Shown here: positions 1 through 5,734 of the stretch, one piece after another
Position numbering within the stretch: the first letter of the stretch is position 1
How the letters are laid out: each line of letters opens with the position of its first letter
NCBI GenBank assembly: GCA_013205415.1
Contig: JABMMY010000346.1
Location: 1 to 6,247, forward strand
Source of the DNA: Deltaproteobacteria bacterium
GTDB lineage: Bacteria > Bdellovibrionota > FAC87 > UBA2466
DNA: 6,247 nt
Direction of reading: 5' to 3'
Made by a program: the position numbers and the translations under genes
The notes under the pieces: generated by a model
Told to the model about the DNA's origin: nothing
Seen by the model: only the letters and a program-made list of their open reading frames with translations
Databases searched by the model: none

Positions 1-314
1 AGATGCCCTCCGAAAACTCGAAATTCATTATCACCAAGGGCCGCATGAACATGAATATAGGGAGTCCCCTCTTTTAAGGAGATGTTTCCCGTCAGTGAAA
101 TTAATTACTAATCCATCGTCGAGAAGGTACGACGAAGGTATTGCTTTTCCTCTAGGTGATAATATCCCAACTCCACATGTATTAACGCACCCAATCCAGA
201 AATAAGGCCGCCCTTCAACCCTAATTCCGTAACGTGGCGAGTTAGTGTAGCCACCAGTTTTTCCCCTTTAGGAATTATAATAAGGGTACGATCATTAGCA
301 CCTGTGATTATCAT
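1..314 (-). pseudogene. PPC/DUF296-domain protein, interrupted by tandem stops, 3' end outside the window
   Basis: Reading leftward from the ATG at 314-312, the first 68 residues match the start of a PPC (plants-and-prokaryotes conserved, DUF296) domain: a GEKLVATLT helix (residues 17-25), LISGLGAL (37-44) and VELGYY (47-52). Codons 69 and 70 are TAG TAA (110-105). The same frame then continues with LISLTGNISL (71-80), the metal-site-like HVH (88-90) and FGGH (101-104) until the window edge, exactly what the rest of the domain should look like. No frameshift is needed to join the halves. PPC proteins are small, usually trimeric; their role in bacteria is largely unknown, and the histidines are thought to bind metal. 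The ATG is preferred over the in-frame TTG at 326 because that TTG overlaps the GAGG ribosome site. Most likely a nonsense-mutated gene; a sequencing or assembly error is the main alternative. Confidence 0.8.
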
Positions 315-320
315 AGTAGA

Positions 321-324
321 CCTC
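321..324 (-). promoter_or_regulatory. Ribosome binding site of the PPC gene
   Basis: GAGG on the minus strand, six bases before the ATG at 314-312. It decides the start: the alternative in-frame TTG at 326-324 shares its G with this GAGG and would leave no ribosome site of its own. Confidence 0.6.
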
Positions 325-335
325 AAAAAAATTTA

Positions 336-358
336 CCTTTCGCCATTTCCCTGAAAGG
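336..358 (-). other. Small hairpin followed by a T-run in the PPC leader
   Basis: On the minus strand CCTTTC (358-353) and GAAAGG (341-336) can pair as a 6-bp stem with an 11-base loop, followed by TAAA and seven Ts just before the GAGG ribosome site. It resembles a weak intrinsic terminator or attenuator lying between a possible promoter and the PPC start. The four-base gap before the T-run and the short stem make real termination doubtful. Confidence 0.25.
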
Positions 359-367
359 GGATAGGCG

Positions 368-397
368 AATCTATTCACCTCTGTAGTTATATGTCAG
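368..397 (-). promoter_or_regulatory. Possible sigma70-type promoter for the PPC gene
   Basis: Minus strand: CTGACA (397-392, 5 of 6 to TTGACA), an 18-base spacer and TAGATT (373-368, 4 of 6 to TATAAT), pointing at the PPC gene with a predicted leader of roughly 45 bases. This is consensus matching by eye only; no equally good box was found for the divergent radical SAM gene in the same intergenic region. Confidence 0.25.
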
Positions 398-434
398 CTT
401 TGCCGAAGATACTATGTAGAAGAGAGTATTTTTT

Positions 435-456
435 AAGTAGCGCTAATGGCTACCTT
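435..456 (+). repeat. Inverted repeat upstream of the radical SAM gene
   Basis: AAGTAGC (435-441) and GCTACCTT (449-456) form a seven-pair stem with one bulged C and a seven-base loop, ending 26 bases before the ATG at 483. It could be a leader hairpin or an operator; its size allows chance occurrence. Confidence 0.25.
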
Positions 457-482
457 ACACCCCATTCTACTAAGGACCCTTC

Positions 483-1865
483 ATGAAAAATAGACGCGAG
501 CTTTCCTCTTTATTTACTAAAGCAAACTATCCCAAAATAAGGGCTAAATTGGAGGAGGCCCACCTAACTAAAGCCATCCAACAAACTCGGGAACGCATGG
601 GAACCTTCTTTGAAAAGAATCAGGTTCTAGGAAGAAGGGCTAGTATTGGTTGTGTCGCTCTAGAAATAACACAGCGCTGTAACTTAGATTGTAGTCTTTG
701 TTATCTTTCTGAGCATTCGGAGGAGGTAAAGGATCTTCCTATCGAAGAAATTTATCGTCGAATAGATGAAATTAAAAATCACTTTGGAGCAGGAACCGAC
801 GTTCAAATTACGGGGGGCGATCCCACTATGAGAGATCGCAAAGAGCTAGTCGCGATAGTTAAAAGAGTTCGTGATATAGGAATGCGCCCTACCCTAATGA
901 CAAATGGTCTCAAGGCCTCGAGAGATTTGATTGAAGAACTGATATCGGTTGGCTTGAATGATATTGCTTTTCACATGGATCTTACTTTTGAACTACCTGG
1001 TTACAAAACTGAAATGGATCTTAATAAATTAAGACTTCGCTACATCGATAAGGTTCGAGGACTTCCTATTGCTGTGATATTTAATACGACGGTTCATAAA
1101 GCAAATTTTAATGAGATTCCCGATTTAATTCGTTTCTTTAGAAAACATTCCGATGTCGTAGGGATGGCCTCCTTTCAATTACAGGCCGATACCGGCAGAG
1201 GGGAACTACGAAAAAGAGATGAGGTCATCTCGTTGGAAACGGTAAGACAACAAATTTCTAAAGGGGCTGAAACTAAAATTTCTTGGGATACCGTTATGAT
1301 TGGCCATCCTAAGTGCCATAAAATAGGAATTACACTCTCCTGCAATGGTAATTTGTACGATCTGAATTACGATCCCCAATTTTTCAATGAATTTCTTGAA
1401 GAGTTCCAACATGTCATCTTAGATCGTAAAAACCCTAGGAAAGTTGTTTTAACTTTAATGAAAGAGCTGGGACAACGCCCCGAATGGATCTTAAAGGCAG
1501 GTAAACACTTTGGCAAAATGCTCTGGAAAATGAGAAGAGACCTTATTCCTGGAAAAGGAAAAATAAATAAACTCTCCTTTTTCGTTCAAAATTTTATGGA
1601 TGCTTCAGCCCTTGATGAAGAAAGGGTTCACGCCTGTTCTTTTATGGTAATGACAGGACAGGGGCCGGTCTCTATGTGTGCCCATAATGCTAAAAGAGAT
1701 GACTATATTTTAAAACCTGTTGAGTTAGTTAAAACAGGGAAAAAGGTGCTTTGGAATCCGCTTACAGGAAAAGAGCTTCCACAAAATAGTTCGATAGCTT
1801 CTATCGGCGATGAAGAGGCTTTGGAAAACGAAAAAACAACAACTAAAAAACAGGCTGCTTTTTAA
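483..1865 (+). CDS. Radical SAM enzyme, MJ0619/Tes-like
   Basis: A 460-residue cytosolic radical SAM protein. The [4Fe-4S]-binding CxxxCxxC is C66, C70, C73 in ITQRCNLDCSLCY; GGDP (111-114) is the SAM-binding loop and TNG (140-142) the next core strand. An N-terminal extension of about 55 residues precedes the barrel. After the barrel come C278 (GHPKC) and C287, a basic segment, then FMDASALDEERVHAC (371-385) and MCAHN (398-402), giving C385 and C399: candidate ligands for auxiliary clusters. This C-terminal pattern recalls the MJ0619 group, which includes archaeal tetraether lipid synthase (Tes), where the corresponding region reads roughly FMD...ERV..C...PFC.YN. Substrate here is unknown; carbon-carbon bond formation or methylation is possible. 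The last 15 residues are Lys/Thr-rich. The start is supported by AAGGA (472-476), six bases before ATG. dus follows after 57 bases. The radical SAM assignment is firm; the subgroup is inference from memory. Confidence 0.9.
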   Translation: MKNRRELSSLFTKANYPKIRAKLEEAHLTKAIQQTRERMGTFFEKNQVLGRRASIGCVALEITQRCNLDCSLCYLSEHSEEVKDLPIEEIYRRIDEIKNHFGAGTDVQITGGDPTMRDRKELVAIVKRVRDIGMRPTLMTNGLKASRDLIEELISVGLNDIAFHMDLTFELPGYKTEMDLNKLRLRYIDKVRGLPIAVIFNTTVHKANFNEIPDLIRFFRKHSDVVGMASFQLQADTGRGELRKRDEVISLETVRQQISKGAETKISWDTVMIGHPKCHKIGITLSCNGNLYDLNYDPQFFNEFLEEFQHVILDRKNPRKVVLTLMKELGQRPEWILKAGKHFGKMLWKMRRDLIPGKGKINKLSFFVQNFMDASALDEERVHACSFMVMTGQGPVSMCAHNAKRDDYILKPVELVKTGKKVLWNPLTGKELPQNSSIASIGDEEALENEKTTTKKQAAF

Positions 1866-1909
1866 GTCCTAAAAAAGGTATGTCATTGCTTTCTGGGTAT
1901 TTGAGGACT
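1865..1909 (+). promoter_or_regulatory. Possible stem enclosing the dus ribosome site
   Basis: AGTCCT (1865-1870) is complementary to AGGACT (1904-1909), with three more A-U pairs inside after one mismatch. The right arm contains most of GAGGA (1903-1907), the only ribosome-site-like sequence before the dus ATG at 1923, at an unusually long 15-base spacing. The left arm begins at the last base of the upstream stop codon, so a ribosome terminating there would open the stem. This suggests translational coupling but is only base-pairing by eye with a 33-base loop. Confidence 0.25.
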
Positions 1910-1922
1910 ACAAAATCGGCTA

Positions 1923-3023
1923 ATGACCCACTCACCAAGACCTCCCGACCTTCCCCACTTAAATTTACTACCTCCCTCACGACTTAAAAGTTTAGGGGTG
2001 ACCTTCCCTTTTTTAGTGGCTCCTATGGTAGGAATCAGTCATGTCGCCTTCAGAGAACTTATTCGAAGCTATTTGCCCGACTCTCTTCACCCTCTTCTTT
2101 TCACAGAAATGTTATCTACACTTCGGCTTCCCACAGAAAGTTTAGAAAATCTCCCTGGCCCTCTCACCAGTGTTGGAGAGAGTTGTTTTGTTCCTCAGCT
2201 TTTAGGTAATGACGAAACTCATATTGCAGAATCTATTGAGAAAATACTTCCTTTGCATCCATGGGGATTTGACATCAACATGGGCTGCCCCGCCTCTCAC
2301 CAGCTGCAACATAATTGGGGAGTCAGACTTTTAGGCGATATGGACTATGCAGGACAGGTGGTGGCTATGACAAAAAAACATTCCCCCCGACCGGTGAGCG
2401 TAAAACTACGAGCTGCTACAGGAAATACAATCGATCTGAACTATCTTTTAGAATTCACAAAAAGAATGGAAGATTCTGGAGCCGATTGGATCACCCTACA
2501 TTGCCGAACGCAAAATCAAGGTCACCACGGCTATGCCCACTGGGAATGGGTAGGTGAAGTGGCAAGAGCTAGAAATATTCCTATCGTAGGCAATGGAGAT
2601 ATTCATAATTGGGAAGATGCGATGACTCTCTTAAAAACATATCATGTCGATGGGGCTATGATTGCTCGCGCAGCTACGGCTAGGCCTTGGATTCTTTGGC
2701 AAATAGCCTTTCAATTAGGGTGTCGTGAAAAACCCAAAGCAAAATGGGAAACGGAACCCCCTTGGACCCCTGATGAGGAGGGAAAGGAATATTTTCTAGC
2801 GGTACTTAGATTTTCCTGTTTACTTGAAAAGTATTTTGGAGATTCCGATTTTGCTTTAAAAAAGCTCCAGTTTTTTATTGCACAGGGGTCACGATGGCTG
2901 CTCTTTGGTCATTCTTTTTTTCATGCCGTTAGAAAATGTAAAACGCTTATTGAGGTCAGAGACTTTGTAAATGATTATGCGAATAAGTATCCTCAACCCA
3001 TGGCTCAAAGATCAAGAACTTAA
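1923..3023 (+). CDS. dus: tRNA-dihydrouridine synthase
   Basis: Flavin (FMN)-dependent enzyme that reduces specific uridines in tRNA to 5,6-dihydrouridine with NADPH in the cytosol. The 366 residues show the Dus TIM barrel in order: LVAPMVGISHVAFR (31-44) at the start, PQLLGN (91-96), FDINMGCP (116-123) with the catalytic Cys122, VSVKLR with Lys161, LHCRT with His193 and Arg195, VGNGDI (222-227), and GAMIARAA (244-251) for the FMN phosphate. A helical C-terminal domain follows. Length is slightly above the usual 310-350. One oddity is the segment after Cys122: the family's usual lysine/valine and GsaLL pattern is replaced by SHQLQHNWGVRLL. It cannot be assigned to DusA, B or C from sequence alone. 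The ATG is fixed by an in-frame stop at 1902-1904. The gene probably shares a transcript with the radical SAM gene and overlaps the convergent CaiB-family gene by 12 bases. Confidence 0.93.
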   Translation: MTHSPRPPDLPHLNLLPPSRLKSLGVTFPFLVAPMVGISHVAFRELIRSYLPDSLHPLLFTEMLSTLRLPTESLENLPGPLTSVGESCFVPQLLGNDETHIAESIEKILPLHPWGFDINMGCPASHQLQHNWGVRLLGDMDYAGQVVAMTKKHSPRPVSVKLRAATGNTIDLNYLLEFTKRMEDSGADWITLHCRTQNQGHHGYAHWEWVGEVARARNIPIVGNGDIHNWEDAMTLLKTYHVDGAMIARAATARPWILWQIAFQLGCREKPKAKWETEPPWTPDEEGKEYFLAVLRFSCLLEKYFGDSDFALKKLQFFIAQGSRWLLFGHSFFHAVRKCKTLIEVRDFVNDYANKYPQPMAQRSRT

Positions 3024-4169
3024 GTTTTTAGTTTTCTGAATCAACACTCCGGTTGAAAGTAATTGAGCCATTTTATCATTGGGATAACCCAATCCATGAA
3101 TCACAGAAAAACTATCGTGCCCCAACAAAGGAGACCCCGTGAGATTCGAAGCTGAAGCAAAACCTGCCCAAGTCAAAGGATCAGAATTTAATTTATTTCT
3201 GCTCTGCGATAATTGTAAAAATTCTTCCCACGGAATCACGCGAAATAAACAGGCCTCCGCACTCGCACTTAAAGATTCCCAATAGGTAGAAGGGGCCTCT
3301 AAAAAAAGAGCCTCTAGTTCAGAAACCAAAGAACTATCTTCAGCTCTTTCCTTCCACTCTTTTTTATCGACGATTTCACAAAACTTATCCCAGTGTTTAG
3401 TTTGAATGGCCTGTAAAGAGATCCAGTGATGATCCCTACATTTATAAAATTTGGCATTAGGAAAGTTTCCATTTAATTTTGCTAAGGACTCAAAGTTACT
3501 TTTATCTTTAGTATTTGCATTCTCTCTTTGTAAAGATTCATAAGCCCTAGGCAGATAGGCGGCCCGAAATCCTTCGTCTGTAGCAGAGATCAAGTGCATT
3601 CCTTGTCGATTCGGATTAGCTAGGTGAAATAACAATTTTGTTAAAGGGGTTAATACCCCCCCAATGATGTCAGCAAATTGAGCGCTGTAATTAGCTGCCC
3701 CCTCTAAAAACCACTCTCCACAACCACTGGTCGCAATAAAATTAAGATCATGTCCCGCTTTTTCACTAAATTTATCCCTGATACCACGAAGTGAAAGATA
3801 GATGAGATCCGGATTTTGCTCGGCCAAATCGGCATAGCCTAATCCCAATTGATCCATAACCCCCTCCTGATAATTTTCCACAAACACATCGGCTTCAGCG
3901 GCAAGAGCCTTTACGATCTCCCTGCCTTCAATCTTATCAAAATCGACACAAACAGATTTTTTCCCCTGATTTAATAGATCAAAGAGGGCAGAGTAACGAG
4001 ATTCACGACAGGGGTCCCCTTCAGGCCCTTTTTCAACTTTAATCACATCGGCTCCGTATTGAGCTAATAGACGAGTTAAATAAGGCCCTGTCAGCATCAC
4101 CGAAAGGTCAACTACCCTTAGATGTTGAATAGGTTTTATAGCTTCATCATTCCACAAAGATTCTGACAC
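3012..4169 (-). CDS. CaiB/BaiF family III CoA-transferase-fold protein, alpha-methylacyl-CoA racemase-like
   Basis: A 385-residue family III CoA-transferase. N-terminal family motifs are clear: LRVVDLS (17-23), GADVIKVEKGPEGDP (39-53), NQGKKSVCVDF (67-77), ADVFVENYQEGVMDQLGLGY (93-112) and DLIYLSLRG (121-129). GHDLNF (139-144) gives His140, and FADIIGG (165-171) gives Asp167; this His/Asp pair matches the acid-base residues of alpha-methylacyl-CoA racemase (His126/Asp156 in the mycobacterial enzyme), favouring racemisation of 2-methyl-branched acyl-CoAs over CoA transfer. A true CoA-transferase remains possible, since the fold is shared. The substrate-side region includes NFPNAKFYKCRDHHWISL (235-252). 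The start is a GTG at 4169 with GAGG (4180-4177) seven bases upstream. The gene stands alone on its strand, and its 3' end overlaps dus. No acyl-CoA partner genes lie nearby. Confidence 0.88.
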   Translation of the reverse strand: MSESLWNDEAIKPIQHLRVVDLSVMLTGPYLTRLLAQYGADVIKVEKGPEGDPCRESRYSALFDLLNQGKKSVCVDFDKIEGREIVKALAAEADVFVENYQEGVMDQLGLGYADLAEQNPDLIYLSLRGIRDKFSEKAGHDLNFIATSGCGEWFLEGAANYSAQFADIIGGVLTPLTKLLFHLANPNRQGMHLISATDEGFRAAYLPRAYESLQRENANTKDKSNFESLAKLNGNFPNAKFYKCRDHHWISLQAIQTKHWDKFCEIVDKKEWKERAEDSSLVSELEALFLEAPSTYWESLSASAEACLFRVIPWEEFLQLSQSRNKLNSDPLTWAGFASASNLTGSPLLGHDSFSVIHGLGYPNDKMAQLLSTGVLIQKTKNLSS

Positions 4170-4192
4170 GCCGCCCCCTCACGATTCAATTT

Positions 4193-4205
4193 ATAATGTC
4201 ATTAT
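4193..4205. repeat. 13-base palindrome, candidate operator
   Basis: ATAATG-T-CATTAT is a perfect 6+1+6 palindrome in the 132-base divergent region between the CaiB-family gene and the lipoprotein gene. It lies at the expected transcription start of the candidate CaiB promoter, where a repressor would block initiation. No regulator gene is adjacent, and AT-rich intergenic DNA yields such palindromes by chance. Confidence 0.35.
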
Positions 4206-4207
4206 TT

Positions 4208-4237
4208 ATTCTATCCCTCCTCAGTCGATTCACTCAA
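4208..4237 (-). promoter_or_regulatory. Candidate sigma70-type promoter for the CaiB-family gene
   Basis: Minus strand: TTGAGT (4237-4232, 4 of 6 to consensus), 18-base spacer, TAGAAT (4213-4208, 5 of 6). Predicted transcription would begin around 4200, giving a leader of about 30 bases before the GTG at 4169. Only a weak match (TTCACT at 4229-4234 with GATACA at 4252-4257) was seen for the opposite direction, so no promoter is called for the lipoprotein-pfkA pair. Confidence 0.4.
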
Positions 4238-4301
4238 GCCCGTAAAAAAGAGATACAAATAATAGTTTCGTTTAAAACAGCATTAGGCTAAAACGATACG
4301 C

Positions 4302-4634
4302 ATGAAACCACTCGTATTAGGATTACTTTTTTCAGTTTTGATTTCATGTTTTGGATGTGCCAGTACCACCCTTATTAATTCTCCCAAAACCACCTCGGTC
4401 TCCTCTAGTGAACCGGCTAAACAACCGGAGATTATTTGGACGAGTCGCACCTTAACTGCCAAGTTTGATTACCTAGGGGAAGTGCAGGTGAAAAGCTGGT
4501 CTTATGATGGGGCTTTGAATCGACTCACCGAAGCCGGTAAGGAATTAAGAGCCGATGCTTTAATCGACGTGCAATACCAACAGATAGGATTTTTAACTAC
4601 CTTTCAAGCCTTTGCGATTAAGTTCAAACCATGA
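4302..4634 (+). CDS. Small YbjQ-like lipoprotein
   Basis: A 110-residue protein with a lipoprotein signal peptide: M-K, a hydrophobic run (residues 3-15), then two possible lipobox cysteines, Cys16 (LISC, the better lipobox match) and Cys19 (CFGC). A Ser/Thr/Pro/Lys-rich linker (20-43) follows. The remainder has the look of the YbjQ/DUF74 heavy-metal-binding-like fold: TLTAKFDYLGEVQV (51-64), a helix ALNRLTEAGKELRADALIDV (70-89) and a last strand. This family is a small pentameric beta-alpha fold of unclear function; metal binding has not been generally shown, and no metal ligands stand out here. It is likely anchored in the periplasm; which membrane is unknown. No convincing ribosome site precedes the ATG. 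The stop overlaps the pfkA start as ATGA, so the two genes are probably translationally coupled. The lipoprotein call is firmer than the family call. Confidence 0.75.
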   Translation: MKPLVLGLLFSVLISCFGCASTTLINSPKTTSVSSSEPAKQPEIIWTSRTLTAKFDYLGEVQVKSWSYDGALNRLTEAGKELRADALIDVQYQQIGFLTTFQAFAIKFKP

Positions 4635-5734
4635 CAAAAAATCATCCTATAAAAAAGATTGCACTACTCACAGGTGGCGGAGACTGCCCTGGACTTAACT
4701 CAGCAATCAGAGCTGTAGTCCAATCCTGTATTTTAGAACACAAAATTCAGGTGGTAGGAATTCCTGATGGCTTCAAAGGGCTTCTCGAAAACAAATTTGT
4801 TTCTTTAGATCTTTTAAATACGACCGGTATCCTTTCCAAAGGGGGAACTATTTTGGGTTCCTCAAATATCGATACCCCTTTTCGAGTTCCCGTTATTAAA
4901 GATGGAAAGAAAATTTACGAAGATCGTTCCGATGAGGTCGTTCAGCATTTGAAACAGGAACGGGTCGATGCCATTATTGTAATAGGTGGAGATGGCACTC
5001 AGAGCATTGCTCACGGCATGTCGCAAAAAGGGATCAATGTCGTGGGAATTCCAAAAACCATCGATAATGATCTTAAAGGAACTGAATTTACTATCGGTTT
5101 TTTCACTGCGGTCGCCACTGCAGTAGAGGCTCTGGATAAACTTCATACGACGGCAGAATCTCATCACCGCATTATGGTAGTGGAGGTTATGGGACGAAAC
5201 GCAGGATGGATTGCTTTATTTGCCGGGCTAGGTGGCGATGCCGATGCCATTCTTATTCCAGAAATTCCCTATGATATTAGTAAGGTCGCAGCCTACTTAA
5301 ATGACCTTTACCACTCTCGAAAAAAATATTCGATCATCGTAGTAGCTGAAGGAGCCAAACCGATAGGTGGTGATGTGACGGTCAGTCGAATTATTGAAGA
5401 CTCTCCTGAACAAATACGTTTAGGTGGTATTGGACATCGAATTGCCGAACAACTAGAAAAAACCACCGGTCGCGAATGTCGAGCGATTGTTCTCGGCCAT
5501 TTACTTCGAGGCGGGTCGCCTGAAGGGTTTGATAGAATTTTAGCAAGTCGATTTGGAGTCGCCGCAGTCAAAGCGGTCGTTGATCGACAATTTGATACGA
5601 TGGTAGCCTATCGCAATGACAATGTAGAATTAGTACCCTTAGAAACTGGAGCCGGGAAAAACAGATTTATTTCACCCGACTCCCCTTTTCTTCAGACCGC
5701 ACGCCATCGAGGCATTTGCCTAGGTGACATTTAA
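4631..5734 (+). CDS. pfkA: 6-phosphofructokinase, Gly104/Lys124 type
   Basis: Cytosolic glycolytic enzyme that phosphorylates fructose 6-phosphate to fructose 1,6-bisphosphate. The 367 residues carry the family A motifs: TGGGDCPGLN (14-23), GGTILGSS (71-78), GGDGT (119-123), PKTIDND (141-147) with catalytic base Asp145 (E. coli Asp127), Arg180 (Arg162), MGR (187-189), Glu240 (Glu222), and LGHLLRGGSP (288-297) with His290 and Arg293 (His249, Arg252). Gly122 corresponds to E. coli Gly104, the ATP-type residue, whereas Lys142 corresponds to position 124, where pyrophosphate-dependent enzymes have Lys; Gly104/Lys124 enzymes are usually read as ATP-using. E. coli Arg72 is apparently replaced by Asn79. 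It is about 45 residues longer than the E. coli enzyme. The ATG lies inside the lipoprotein stop (ATGA), and the 3' end overlaps the aminomutase-like gene by 15 bases. Phosphoryl donor and allostery cannot be settled from sequence. Confidence 0.93.
   Translation: MTKNHPIKKIALLTGGGDCPGLNSAIRAVVQSCILEHKIQVVGIPDGFKGLLENKFVSLDLLNTTGILSKGGTILGSSNIDTPFRVPVIKDGKKIYEDRSDEVVQHLKQERVDAIIVIGGDGTQSIAHGMSQKGINVVGIPKTIDNDLKGTEFTIGFFTAVATAVEALDKLHTTAESHHRIMVVEVMGRNAGWIALFAGLGGDADAILIPEIPYDISKVAAYLNDLYHSRKKYSIIVVAEGAKPIGGDVTVSRIIEDSPEQIRLGGIGHRIAEQLEKTTGRECRAIVLGHLLRGGSPEGFDRILASRFGVAAVKAVVDRQFDTMVAYRNDNVELVPLETGAGKNRFISPDSPFLQTARHRGICLGDI

Noticed and set aside
105..110. TAG/TAA read as sense codons (altered genetic code)
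   Set aside because: Other genes here end plausibly at TAA (radical SAM, dus, pfkA) and TAG (aminomutase-like gene), so these codons behave as normal stops.
312..326. TTG at 326 as the PPC start
   Set aside because: The TTG overlaps the GAGG that serves the ATG at 314, and PPC homology begins after that ATG.
1206..1412. Minus-strand open frame inside the radical SAM gene
   Set aside because: Antisense shadow of a well-supported gene, without ribosome site or recognisable product.
1847..1862. A-rich/CAGGCTG/T-rich stretch at the end of the radical SAM gene as a terminator
   Set aside because: The stem would be only a few pairs with almost no loop, and it is better explained as the coding Lys/Ala-rich tail.
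2315..2557. Plus-strand open frame in another phase inside dus
   Set aside because: Covers the core catalytic region of dus, which is clearly the real frame; no domain in the alternative product.
3017..3026. Palindrome AACTTAAGTT as a bidirectional terminator between dus and the CaiB-family gene
   Set aside because: It has no loop, is AT-rich and lies within coding sequence; it cannot form a stable hairpin as it stands.
4862..5571. Minus-strand open frames at 4862-5167 and 5308-5571
   Set aside because: They lie wholly inside pfkA, whose protein matches its family throughout; their products show no recognisable domain.
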